From Diphasiastrum complanatum (taxonomy: Eukaryota > Streptophyta > Lycopodiopsida > Lycopodiales > Lycopodiaceae), in NCBI GenBank assembly GCA_029204225.1, contig CM055093.1:28655777-28719776 (forward strand): a stretch of DNA of 64,000 bases, given 5' to 3'. A program made the translations under genes and the position numbers. This document shows, piece by piece, positions 18,809-28,952 of this stretch. The notes below the pieces were generated by a model. The model was not told the DNA's origin, made no database searches, and saw nothing but the letters and a program-made list of their open reading frames with translations. Position 1 is the first letter of the stretch, and every line of letters starts with the position of its first letter.

Positions 18809-19318
18809 GATTTATCTATATGTCAAGTAGCATCTAGTAAGTATAGTCGCTCTATGTAAATCTAAGATTAGAGTGATTAAGCATCTACAACTAATCAGGG
18901 AAATACAAGAATGGCAGATTAGCCACGACCTAAAATGTATCTGTTGACATCATGCCATCAGATCAGATATATGTACTTCTGGGTACTTGCATGATCTCGC
19001 TAGTACTCTCTGGAGCATGGAGGTTACGAGAAGGTTTCGTTTTGCTCGTTTTCCTTCTCTTGTATTGGACCGCAAAAGATTCTCGTGCTGGACCACAAAA
19101 GATTCTCATTCATGAATCTTTTGTGTTCGTGAACTGTTCGTCTTTGCCTGCTTCGACTTTCGAGTTCAAGATCCGTTCGTCTTCGTTTCCTTTGACTTTT
19201 GAGTTCGCGAAAATTTTTGTGCTTCGTGTCTCCTGACTTTCGTGTTCGTGAACATCTTCGTCAGGCTGAGGGCTGAAAGCTAGCAAGGCTTTGTAGTTAG
19301 AAACATTTTGTTTCTTCA
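18809..19318 (-). repeat. partial LTR of copia family C, right copy
   Basis: Matches 15022-15570 (TATCTATATGTCAAGTA to TTTGTTTCTTCA). In minus sense this is the LTR start; its 3' half is missing. The LTR edge at 19318 abuts repeat R. Confidence 0.83.
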
Positions 19319-19319
19319 A

Positions 19320-19719
19320 GGAAAAAAAAGAGAAGGTGGGCAAAGGACACAAAATAGTGAGGCTTTGAATTGAGACATAATATGATGGCCACTCAATATT
19401 ATACAAAGGAATGCCATGGCTTGAGGGGTTCTAATAGTTTTGTCCTAGGACCTCAAACTACCAACCTCTATGCCACCTAGGCCAAGCACAAACCCTCTTT
19501 GGGCATGATAATATCCTCCCCGTCTCTTGCTAAAATTAATGTCTAAGGCAATATGTAGTAGGTAATGGCCATTGGGAGGGCCATTACCATAAATAATCTG
19601 GGAACTGGACAACGAGTGGTAGAGGCTACGAGCTACCCTGTGACCAGATTATTTATGGTAATGGTTCGACCAATCGACCGTTACTGCACGTAATTGACGG
19701 TTCGCCTGATTTTTTTCTC
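19320..19719 (+). repeat. host repeat R, copy 1, right half
   Basis: AAAAAAAAGAGAAGG to CCTAGGACCTCAAA matches 40987-41126. Beyond that R continues to 19719 here only, and includes the inverted repeats at 19561-19664. It is cut by element G. Confidence 0.82.
19561..19664. repeat. nested inverted repeats, possible hairpin
   Basis: A perfect 21-bp inverted pair lies at 19581-19601 and 19644-19664 with a 42-nt spacer. The left arm also overlaps a second inverted pair, GGTAATGGCC (19561-19570) with GGCCATTACC (19579-19588), so two alternative hairpins compete. The loop of the larger one contains GGTAG and CTACC, which can pair. Confidence 0.8.
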
Positions 19720-19724
19720 TGACC
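19720..19724. repeat. target site duplication of element G, left
   Basis: TGACC, identical to 25074-25078. Confidence 0.88.
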
Positions 19725-20557
19725 TATGAAAAAAGTACAAAAAGGACCAAGAGTGGATCCTAATCTGATCCTCAAGAGGGATTGGTTGTCAGATTACTTG
19801 ATCTATCAATCTACTTGAGATTAAGATCAATCTAGATCAATTCTAGACACAAAATCCTAACAAGAACAAACATTAATTGAAGGTAGGTGTACTTTCTGGT
19901 TTTCCACGTGTGAAACCCTGTCTAAGTACGGACTCCAACCTGAAAATAAAGTACACATTGATAGCACCTCAAAACAATCAAAACAAATGTAGACAAATGG
20001 AGAGAATCACTCAAAATTGCTTCCAAAACCAAGATTGGTGTCTCACATTGATTATGGCCAAATGTGGCTCTATATATAAAATAAGTGGGAGCTCGTGGTA
20101 CTGATCATCCCTCTGATCCCACATGTGTGAAGGTGCTTTGTCATATGATGATTCATCATGCAAAATTGACACTTGGACAAAACCTTCTATTTTGAGCACT
20201 TTTGGTCCATTTTCCTTCTATATGGAGATCTACTTGGAAATCTTCTAGAAGTCCAAATTTGCCTATTTCAGCTTATTCCACACATGTGAGCTGTCCTCTA
20301 CACATGGGATGTGACACCTAGCCAAAATATTTGGCTCATGCAATCAATAGATTGATGCCATGTGTCATATATCTAAAAAACTAGTTTTTGGCCTTTTTTA
20401 GCCACTAGAACTTGAATTAAATCATATGTACAACCTATATGATTATGGTAAATGACAAGTACACTATTTTCACACATGGGAACAGGCTCCACACATGTGT
20501 AATCATCCTATATTCATGATTTTGGCCTCTACCAAGCTTATTTTTGCATTTTTCACA
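19725..20557 (-). repeat. element G 3' LTR (left)
   Basis: 833 bp, near-identical to 24242-25073. Outer end reads TATGAAAAAAG where the partner has TGTGAAAAAAG; inner end is TTTTTCACA. Confidence 0.9.
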
Positions 20558-20568
20558 CTCCTCAAAAA
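20558..20568 (-). promoter_or_regulatory. polypurine tract of element G
   Basis: Minus-strand TTTTTGAGGAG immediately before the LTR start. Confidence 0.72.
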
Positions 20569-20694
20569 TCTAGCTTGGTAAATCTAGCTTGATGGAAAAC
20601 ATGATGATTTTGAACTTGACTCCATGGGCTAAATTGGCCTTTGCTGGTTCAAAAGGTGTGAAGATCAGCCAATGAGCTTGATGTTGATCTGAAA

Positions 20695-21930
20695 TCACCA
20701 TATCCATGATAGTGCTTCTTTAATGTTGACATCTTTGATGAGCTTGAGAGCTTTGCACCATCCTAACATCTTCAAAATTGATTCCTTCCAAATTTCATGT
20801 AGATGCTTGACTTTGAGGCTTGCTCCTTCTTCATGTGCATGCTCCTTCATGACAAAATAAAGATTTCTTCTTGATTTATTAGGATCACAAAGATCTAACA
20901 TCATGTTAGCATGATCTAGAGAATTAGACTTATCCAAATTGGCAAGACTATGCATGCTATAATAACAAAGTGTTTGCATCATATCTTCATGCTTGTTTAC
21001 CATGCTAATCTCAGATCCAATGAGGCTATGTACTCCATTATGGGAATAAGTGTCTTTAAAAGATGATTCACTTACTCTCATAAAGAGTTTACAATTTGCC
21101 TCAATATAAATTTTCAAACTCTGAGTGAACAAATCACTTTTGCTCTTATATGACTCAAGAGCATACATTTGATGAAATAACCATTTGCTTTCTAATTGAT
21201 TTAAAATCAATTTCAAACTTTTAAGAACATCATCTGTGTTCTCAAGAGAGACTTCATACTCAACTAGTATGGCTTTACTCCAATTTTGAGATGCAATGAT
21301 CTCACTAAAGCAAATTGATTTATCAAATGTTATAGGAGAAGTAAGTATGAGATGTATACCACATGAGGTATGCTCCTCTTTCCCTTGAAATGTGAGCCAC
21401 ATGCACTCAACCATGTTTCTTGAGATTCTTTTTGGAATCACGACTTGAGAAGGTCTCTCCTCCTCAATCCTTGGCACACTTGAACCTTGAGAAGGATTCT
21501 CCTCCTCAATCCTTGGCACATTTGAACCTTGAGATGACTCCTTAAGATCCTCTTCATGGTGCTCCTTTTTGATGGAAATCCGAGACCTCCATGTCTCATA
21601 ATGATCACAAGTATGACCATTCAATATGCACTTCCTATGATTATCAAGATTACTTATGCTAGAAACATAAGTCCAGAAATCACCACAACTTGGCATGATT
21701 TTTCCAATATTGAAATCAAAAGGCATTTCCATTTCAATAAGGCTAACTACTTGCTTATGGATATAAGTGTCCACTTTGGATGCTTCACTTATTCTCATAA
21801 GAAGTTTACAACTTGCCTTTAAGATTGAAAACTTACAATTTTCATCTTTATGAATGAACACATCATTCATGATCTTATTGAAACCAAAAGATACTACATT
21901 ATGAAGATATTTCCATTTCCTTGACTTCAT
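20695..21930 (-). CDS. Element G long ORF, function unknown, modular
   Basis: 411 codons, open. I do not recognise the protein as a whole. Two modules repeat: NCKFSILKASCKLLMRISEA, DTYIHKQVVSLIEMEM in the first 70 residues and again EANCKLFMRVSESSFKDTYS, HNGVHSLIGSEI around residue 265-310. Between them SVPRIEEE occurs twice, and the stretch after it resembles the copia pol linker. CFSEIIASQNWSKAILVEYE at about residue 218 looks like the start of copia RT but none of the RT catalytic blocks follow. Residues 370-411 weakly recall the pol C-terminal tail. It reads as an expanded, rearranged leftover of pol that has stayed open. Confidence 0.6.
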   Translation of the reverse strand: MKSRKWKYLHNVVSFGFNKIMNDVFIHKDENCKFSILKASCKLLMRISEASKVDTYIHKQVVSLIEMEMPFDFNIGKIMPSCGDFWTYVSSISNLDNHRKCILNGHTCDHYETWRSRISIKKEHHEEDLKESSQGSNVPRIEEENPSQGSSVPRIEEERPSQVVIPKRISRNMVECMWLTFQGKEEHTSCGIHLILTSPITFDKSICFSEIIASQNWSKAILVEYEVSLENTDDVLKSLKLILNQLESKWLFHQMYALESYKSKSDLFTQSLKIYIEANCKLFMRVSESSFKDTYSHNGVHSLIGSEISMVNKHEDMMQTLCYYSMHSLANLDKSNSLDHANMMLDLCDPNKSRRNLYFVMKEHAHEEGASLKVKHLHEIWKESILKMLGWCKALKLIKDVNIKEALSWIW

Positions 21931-21932
21931 AA

Positions 21933-22640
21933 CTAATGTAAGCTTACAAGGAAAACATATTTTGCTATCTTTAAGGCATCACACTCAACTAGTATTGCCT
22001 TAATCCACCTTTGAGATACAAAAATCTCTTCAAAGCAAAATGGTTCTTCATAAGTTGACATGAGAGCATAAATTAAACTATTTTCATTTTGTGATTGCTC
22101 CTTATTCTTGATTGATTTCTCTTGGATAATAATAGTAACTTTGAACTTGTCCAAAGCTCCAAGCAAAATACTTTTCAAGGACATAAAATAAATCCAGGTT
22201 ACTTTCATGAAAGTGACATCTATCTTTGCATCTTGAACCAAACAATGTACTTCCAAATGAAAAATTTCAAAAGATTTGACATGTGTTGTGATGGACTCTT
22301 GAAGACAAATCTTGCAAGTCCTTATGAGACTCCAAGCCTCATTCACCTTTCCACAAAGGAAACACCTTTCCTTGGACTTGTCCTTCTTGTATTTGCATTT
22401 TGAACTTGAAGCTCCATCCTTCACCTCGGCCCCCTTGCCTTGGTTCTCCTTGGATGGATTGGTCTTCTTTTTGTAGCATCTTGAGAAAATATATCCTCCC
22501 TTGCCACAAAGGTTGCACTTAGGATCCTTTCTTTCCTTCAATAGGATGCCACCTATTGATGCCATGTGAATAAAAATCTGTGATATGATTCTACAAATGT
22601 AATTTGTGACTTTCAAGAGACTAGATTTGAACATCTTCAA
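21933..22640 (-). CDS. Element G upstream ORF with zinc-knuckle-like motifs
   Basis: 235 codons ending next to, but in a different frame from, the 411-codon frame. Residues 40-55 are CNLCGKGGYIFSRC, a gag CCHC knuckle with Tyr in place of His; a half motif CFLCGK follows at about residue 92 after a lysine-rich stretch. Near the end, CFEEIFVSQRWIKAILVECD parallels the RT-start-like block of the downstream frame, so one repeating module spans the junction. Likely a gag C-terminus joined to altered pol sequence. The ATG is simply the first in frame. Confidence 0.6.
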   Translation of the reverse strand: MKMFKSSLLKVTNYICRIISQIFIHMASIGGILLKERKDPKCNLCGKGGYIFSRCYKKKTNPSKENQGKGAEVKDGASSSKCKYKKDKSKERCFLCGKVNEAWSLIRTCKICLQESITTHVKSFEIFHLEVHCLVQDAKIDVTFMKVTWIYFMSLKSILLGALDKFKVTIIIQEKSIKNKEQSQNENSLIYALMSTYEEPFCFEEIFVSQRWIKAILVECDALKIAKYVFLVSLH

Positions 22641-24229
22641 TAATCTATAATGATCTACAAAAGATCTAGCTCACAAACCTAAGAATCAATCTTCACACTA
22701 ATAACTAGTCACTTGGAAACTTTGCTTTGATCACTAAGACAAAAGCACACAATCTTTGAATCAAATCACAAAAGAAATCAGATCCAATCTCCTATTGGAC
22801 TCATCAAATACCAATGACTCTTTCTTTTGAAAGTTGAAATGGATATGAAAAAGATTTGACACCTAGATTTTCCTTTTCACTTGACTAGTTCTCTCAACAC
22901 TTGAGATTCTTGAACAAAAGATGGGTTTTGTTTCAAATACATGAAAATCAGACTTAATCACTTCTTTTGGGCTCACTCTTGACCCAAATAATCTCACACT
23001 TGATATTTAGAATGAATTTGATTTGATTTGAAAACAAACTATACCACCAATTTTTCACAAAGCTTAAAAATTTAGACAACTAGAGATTCACAAAGATCTC
23101 AACCATGCATGAATACTCAAATATGGACTCCTCCTCATTCTAGTCATCGAATGGGATCACAAATTGACCCTCACACTCTCACAAAGAAAGTTGAATAGAA
23201 CTAATTTGAGTTTTATACATACTATGTCAACTTTTGCTCAACAAATTGAATTCAATCACTCCTATTGGATTCCACCAATTACTCTACCTCTTAAGACTTG
23301 GAATGAAATTCAAATCAAAAGTTGTGATTTTTCTCACTAAGATATTGTGCTTCAAAGAGCTAATGCCACTTAGAAAGATTTGATCACATAAGAGAAGACA
23401 AACTCTTCACCAATAACAACACATAATGAGTTTCTAGATCTTGCCCTCTACAAAGGAAGGAACTTTTAGAAAATTGGATCTCTCTCTACACATTTGCCAT
23501 AGACACCTTAATGACTCTTTTCAAACCTCACAAACACTCAAACAAATTGAGTAGGATTGAATAATGTGACTTGGATCTCAATCTCTTTTCTAGAACTCTC
23601 AATTTAAGCCAATCTATGTCAAATTCTACAAAAGATTTGCATAGATGCTTTATATGCACTAGAAACTCTCAAAGGTTTCACTTGGAGGACAGATCCAAGG
23701 ATGTTTTCTAGTAAATTGATGCTTCTACACTTGACCCTATCACTCTTGAACAAATCTAGAGTGATGGTACAATGGATTTCAACCTCTCACCTTGCATATC
23801 ACTCCTTAATCTATGATTTTTAGCAAAATCTCTCTCAACTTCAACATACACTCAAAAAATCAGAGATGATAAATTAATGCACCTCTTTCAAGCTTCAAAT
23901 TTAATTTATTGGCTGATCTAATCCAAGGACTAATCAAGGGAATAGATTCTCTATAGAAAATGCTTGATTTTGCACCAAAAATCACTCAAATTGGGTATGT
24001 GAGTCAAATTCTACAAATTTTTGAAATTTCTCAGTCAAAACCGGATCTGTACGGCCTCACACGTGTGAAAAGAGTTCCTACATCCCACAACAAGATTTGG
24101 ACCAAAAATTTTGAGGATAGCTATCAAATCCAACTCGCTACACAAAATTTGACTAGTTTCCAAAAAACTGCTAATTTTGGCTTTGATTTTGATTAACCCT
24201 ATCAATTTCAACAAAACCTCTTGTACTTG
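22641..24229 (-). other. Element G 5' interior, no gene recognised
   Basis: About 1.6 kb between the primer site and the first long frame. No gag N-terminal blocks such as LWKVRMES were found. Contains the palindrome CACACGTGTG at 24058-24067 next to GTACGGCC. Confidence 0.6.
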
Positions 24230-24241
24230 GCTCTGATACCA
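24230..24241 (-). promoter_or_regulatory. primer binding site (tRNA-iMet) of element G
   Basis: Plus-strand GCTCTGATACCA directly left of the right LTR, i.e. TGGTATCAGAGC on the minus strand. Confidence 0.92.
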
Positions 24242-25073
24242 TGTGAAAAAAGTACAAAAAGGACCAAGAGTGGATCCTAATCTGATCCTCAAGAGGGATT
24301 GGTTGTCAGATTACTTGATCTATCAATCTACTTGAGATTAAGATCAATCTAGATCAATTCTAGACACAAAATCCTAACAAGAACAATCATTAATTGAAGG
24401 TAGGTGTACTTTCTGGTTTCACACGTGTGAAACCCTGTATGAGTACGGACTCCAACCTGAAAATCAAGTACACATTGATAGCACCTCAAAACAATCAAAA
24501 CAAATGTAGACAAATGGAGAGAATCACTCAAAATTGCTTCCAAAACCAAGATTGGTGTCTCACAATGATTATGGCCAAATGTGGCTCTATATATACAATA
24601 AGTGGGAGCTCGTGGTACTGATCATCCCTCTGATCCCACATGTGTGAAGGTGCTTTGTCATATGATGATTCATCATGCAAAACTAACACTTGGACAAAAC
24701 CTTCTATTTTGAGCACTTTTGGTCAATTTTCCTTCTATATGGAGATCTACTTGGAAATCTTCTAGAAGTCCAAATTCACCTATTTCAGCTTATTCCACAC
24801 GTGTGAGATGTCCTCTACACATGGGATGTGACACCTAACCAAAATATTTGGCTCATGCAATCAGTAGATTGATGCCATGTGTCATATATCTAAAAAACTA
24901 GTTTTTGGCCTTTTTAGCCACTAGAACTTGAATTAAATCATATGTACAACCTATATGATTATGGTACATGACAAGTACACTATTTTCACACGTGGGAACA
25001 GGCTCCACACATGTGTAATCATCCTATATTCATGATTTTGGCCTCTACCAAGCTTATTTTTGCATTTTTCACA
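24242..25073 (-). repeat. element G 5' LTR (right)
   Basis: 832 bp, TGTGAAAAAAG to TTTTTCACA on the plus strand. Carries two CACACGTGTG palindromes, at 24420-24429 and 24796-24805; the left LTR has only decayed versions of these. Confidence 0.9.
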
Positions 25074-25078
25074 TGACC
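25074..25078. repeat. target site duplication of element G, right
   Basis: TGACC, identical to 19720-19724. Confidence 0.88.
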
Positions 25079-25107
25079 ATGTCTATCTCCCTTTGAACCA
25101 ACCATAG

Positions 25108-25108
<1 letters not shown>

Positions 25109-25201
<93 letters not shown>
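25109..25201 (+). repeat. (CT)n microsatellite, about 46 units
   Basis: An uninterrupted CT run of about 92 bp, 30 bp from the element G insertion site. Confidence 0.97.
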
Positions 25202-25203
<2 letters not shown>

Positions 25204-25624
25204 GGATGCTCCTTCGTTTAGTTTTACCCTACTTTGCTGTCAAATGAGGACAACAATAGATGTACTGCTTCTTCAAAAATAAAAGGTCCAATTAACCTTC
25301 TATACTTGCATAAAAAGTTTTTTTTTTAACTAAGGAGTTTTCCCACTTCAAAAAAAACAGTCTATAAAACTTAATAAATCCTAACTAGAGGCAAATTAAT
25401 TTGGCCTCTCTCACTCATAACCTTCAGGGAAACCACATTGCATGACACCATATAAGCATGCAATTTCGAGGATTATTCCTTACAACACTGTGAAGAGTTC
25501 ACTTGTCTCTTACCTACAACAAGTGCGCCCTACCAGTTCGCTATTCATATGGTAAGTACCTTTCAGCTCTTCGCTTTGCTATTCTAGTGCTTTGTTCTCA
25601 TGCTTTCAAGTATTCGGTATGATG
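25202..25624. other. no recognisable feature
   Basis: AT-rich flank between element G and element H with a T9 run near 25318. The sequence continues across element H at 36077. No coding domain seen. Confidence 0.5.
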
Positions 25625-25629
25625 CTTCC
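25625..25629. repeat. target site duplication of element H, left
   Basis: CTTCC, identical to 36072-36076. Confidence 0.87.
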
Positions 25630-25852
25630 TATGAAAATATTGTAAAATTAAAATAATATTAAACTTAGAGACTCAAGTTTTGGGGTTTGTCCAAACTTGA
25701 GATAGACTAGTCTAGTAACTTTCCAATTAAAGTCAAGTTAGGCCAATGTTTTCCATTTCATTGTTTTTGAAATAGAGCTAGTTTAGTATGTAATCATTCA
25801 TTCTCTTGATCCTTTGTACTTGCAGCTGGTTCACACGTGTGAAAAGTTCTCA
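25630..25852 (+). repeat. element H 5' LTR with internal deletion
   Basis: Starts TATGAAAATATTG (TG changed to TA) and ends GTGTGAAAAGTTCTCA. Compared with the 3' LTR about 313 bp are missing between AAGTTAG and GCCAATG (at about 25741). Palindrome CACACGTGTG at 25832-25841. Confidence 0.9.
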
Positions 25853-25864
25853 TGGTATCAGAGC
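25853..25864 (+). promoter_or_regulatory. primer binding site (tRNA-iMet) of element H
   Basis: TGGTATCAGAGC directly after the LTR. Confidence 0.92.
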
Positions 25865-26545
25865 TTGATAGGAGAATACACATCTAATCATTGCTTTGTC
25901 AAATGGAATGACTTCTCATCATTGTTGGTGAAATTTTGCCTCTTACTAGCACTCGATTTTGAGCTAACTAGATCCACTCTCATCATCTCTTATTAATGTA
26001 TCTTTTTCTCTGATTTCAGAGCTGTACAGCCTACTGTAGCAGCACGTGTGAGGCCTCTAATCAAGATAGAGTGGGGGCTATGTTACTTCTCATTTTTTCC
26101 ATCCATATTGCATATGAATGGAAAGCTAATCAAGTGTAGATTGTAATGCAAGTGACCTCAAGAGGATTGGTGGACCCTAAGGAGAGTTCTTGGCATTCAA
26201 AGTGAGACACATTGAAGAAGAAAAATAGAGTTTTACATGCTTGAAGGTTGTACTATCAAACATCCTTTATTGTAGGAGTCAAAATAGCAAATTTTAACTA
26301 TTTTTCAATTTTCTACAATCTAAGAAGCATTGTTTGGATCTATGATCCTATGAACGGTTGAAACTTTCTAAATGATAAATCTGACTTTTTTTAAGCTATT
26401 TCACACGTGTGAACTCAGATTTACTTCATCCACTTTTGCTTTGAAAAATAAAGTGCAAAATTTGACTAGCACCTAGAAATTGTCATTTTTTGGCCTGAAA
26501 ACATTCATTTAGTAAGCCAAAATCAATTCTCTAGGCATAACTTCA
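25865..26545 (+). other. element H leader
   Basis: Untranslated leader; holds CACACGTGTG at 26402-26411. No gene seen. Confidence 0.6.
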
Positions 26546-26915
26546 ATGGGATCTTATCTATTAGAACAAAGTGAGAGACTCACTTCTACAAATTATGGTA
26601 CATGGAAAGTGAGAATAGAATCTATTCTTGTACTTCAAGATCTAATAGATATAGTGAATGCGAATGAGGAGGAGCCTAGTAATCCTCAAGAAAAGAGCAC
26701 GTGTTGCTCTTCATGTTTTAAAGCTAAATGTCTCTAATGAAGTTCTAAGAGAGATTAGTTCTTGTGTCAATGCTCAAGAAGCATGGAGTACTCTTCAATC
26801 CATTTATGAGTCTAAAAACACTTCAAGAGTCCTTACTCTAAGAAATATAATTTTTCAAAGTTTTCAAAGGAAGGATGAAAGTGCTTCATCCTATCTGTTA
26901 AAACTAAAAAAATAA
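26546..26915 (+). pseudogene. element H gag, N-terminal part
   Basis: MGSYLLEQSERLTSTNYGTW, KVRIESILVLQDLIDIVNAN in the first frame; a frameshift near 26690 leads to RARVALHVLKLNVSNEVLRE, NAQEAWSTLQSIYESKNTSR and SASSYL. Homology ends at 26890, where element I is inserted; gag resumes at 31997 with YVSRVKDLHRDL. Confidence 0.88.
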
Positions 26916-27687
26916 TCCATATTGATTTCTTGGCTTGCTACAAATGTTGTACCATGCAAGTATGTAGCTCATAAATGCAAAATGCCAAGTTTGGCCTACG
27001 TAGAACTCGAGTTACATGATTATGTAATATCTAGATTGAAGAATACAACTTGCATATAGTTTGTAGACATAGAATTAGCAAAGTCATGCTTGTAGAAACT
27101 TGTGGCAATTCACATGCATTAATTGTAAGTGATCCATAGTGACATGCAAGGCATGCACAAAGTGTAATCGACACATGCATGATGATTTGTACTTTGTTAA
27201 TTAGAACTAGCACACTTGTAAAAAGTTGGTAGAATTTCATGCATGGCAAGTGACAAATGTCACATAGACTCTAGATGTCACTTTAGATGTCATTTTGTAA
27301 TGAATGGATGTGGTTCTACCTCGAGCTACCTCAAACTCCATAAATATGTGTAGCTCTCCTCACAATCAATGATGAAGAACCAAAGTTTTGTAGCTATCTC
27401 ATGCCATTTTGGATCTAAACTATTTTGCTTGTTATCTTTCTATCCTTCTCTCTCTAACTCGTGTTGAAGCTAATCTTATACACTGATATCTTGTACTATT
27501 GCTAATTATTGATTCATTGTTATCATATTCAGTTGCTTAGCATGCTAGATTGTGGTCAAGCCATTTCTTCTAAACTAGATCTTGCTAATCAATCTAGAAT
27601 CAGGTTATTGTGCTAATCACAAAGCTTAATTAGATCCCTCATACTTGTGGACATTCCCCACACGTGTGAAATTTGGAAATTTTGTCA
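26896..27687 (+). repeat. element I 5' LTR
   Basis: TGTTAAAACTAAAAAAATAA to GAAATTTTGTCA, about 792 bp, followed directly by the primer site. From 26983 on it matches 31293-31995. Palindrome CACACGTGTG at 27659-27668. The start at 26896 is inferred from TG and the near-matching flank. Confidence 0.78.
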
Positions 27688-27699
27688 TGGTATCAGAGC
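27688..27699 (+). promoter_or_regulatory. primer binding site (tRNA-iMet) of element I
   Basis: TGGTATCAGAGC directly after the LTR. Confidence 0.92.
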
Positions 27700-28457
27700 C
27701 AAATTAAGCTTTGCATGCTAACATCTCTGAATGTACAAGAAATTGAGAGCTAAATCAAGCAAAAAAGCAGTTTTGCATTTTTTTCTCACCTTTCTCTGAA
27801 GTGTATTTGGATCAAATCGGATTGGAGCTGAATTTTCATACCTGAAATGTGGTAGTATGAAATTTTGGAACTCCGCACGTGTGAAAATCAGAGATTTTCA
27901 GTCCCTTTGTTCTCCTTGCTTATAGATCCAAAGATAGTAGTCTTATAGCTTGATAGAAAGCTTATGATCTGTACTTTTCATAGAGATTGAAATCAAATCA
28001 ATCTGATGTGTCTAGCAAGAGTTATAAGCTCTTAAAGAGGATAGGGGTAGGTCCAAAATCTGAGTGATAGCATTTTGATTTGATTCAATCTTGCTTTGTT
28101 TAGAATCCATTGTTTTGAGCATCCTACACAAGACATTGAAGATCAAGACTGAGTTTGAAGTAATGAACACCTTGTGAGCCTTCTGAGAGTCAATTGTGTT
28201 TTCTTTTGAGGCATTTCACACGTGCCAAAAGTAGGATTCAAACTAGCCAAAGTGTCTCAGTCCACTTTGTGTATCTAATCTAGATAACTTGTCTTGTGGA
28301 ATATTTGAGATTCATCTCAAATACAGTTGCAAGTGTCTCACATAGGAAGGTAGTACATCCTTGAAAATACCTTTAGTGAAAGAAAGCAGCAACTTTAAGT
28401 CTAATTGGAACAAGCTCAAACATATTGCAGTCCAATAACTAAGAAGTCTTCATTAAA
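27700..28457 (+). other. element I leader
   Basis: Untranslated leader with GCACGTGTGAAAATC near 27873 and CACACGTGCC near 28217. No gene seen. Confidence 0.6.
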
Positions 28458-28952
28458 ATGGCATCTCAGGGAGGATATCTTCTAGAAGCCAGTGAAAGAC
28501 TAAACACTTCTAATTACGCAATTTGGAAGTCCAGAATGGAGTCTATTTTAATACTCCAGGATGTTATGGATATTGTGCTTGGTGTTGAGGAGGAGCCTCA
28601 AGCACAGGCTGAAATTCTTAAGTATAAGAAAAGAGCTAGAATGGCTCTACATTTCATTAAGATGAATGTATCTAATGAGATTTTGAGAGAGATAGGATCT
28701 TGCACTACAGCCAAAGAAGCTTGGGATGCACTAAAGTCCATCTATGAAGCAAAGAATACTTCTAGAATACTCACTCTTAGGAATCAGATTTCTCAAAGTT
28801 TCCAAAGAAGTGAAGAGAGTGCATCTAACTATGTTCTGAGAGTTAAAGATTTACATAGAGAGCTTTCTTGTGTTGGTGTTACTATTAACCAAGATGAGCT
28901 AGTTCAAGTCATACTGAATGGCTTGAGAGATGACTATGATAATCTTGTTTAG
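28458..28952 (+). pseudogene. element I gag
   Basis: ATG followed by the copia gag series: GGYLLEASERLNTSNYAIWK, RMESILILQDVMDIVLGVEE, RARMALHFIKMNVSNEILRE, TAKEAWDALKSIYEAKNTSR, NYVLRVKDLHRELSC, LVQVILNGLRDDYDNLV. A single TAG (28950-28952), consistent with CAG to TAG, ends it; the same frame continues in the next entry. Confidence 0.9.

Larger units (their letters stand above)
14467..19318 (-). mobile_element. Copia composite C (minus) with embedded LTR D (plus)
   Basis: Fills the gap in repeat R. From left: a short leader scrap with a minus-strand primer site (14489-14500), a complete minus-strand LTR (14501-15570), polypurine tract, pol fragment from RNase H back to the RT linker (15584-17497), a plus-strand LTR of another family with primer site (17498-18241), its leader, and a partial minus-strand LTR of family C (18809-19318). 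A primer site on the outer side of an LTR shows this is not a simple single insertion but the product of recombination or nested truncation. No clear target duplication was found. Confidence 0.75.
19725..25073 (-). mobile_element. Element G: copia-like LTR element with unusual ORFs
   Basis: 5.35 kb, minus strand, bounded by TGACC duplications. LTRs of about 833 bp at both ends, primer site at 24230-24241, polypurine tract GAGGAG-type at 20558-20566. The interior holds a zinc-knuckle-like region and two long frames (22640-20695) in which only scraps of copia pol are recognisable. No intact protease, integrase or RT. A non-autonomous derivative. Confidence 0.87.
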
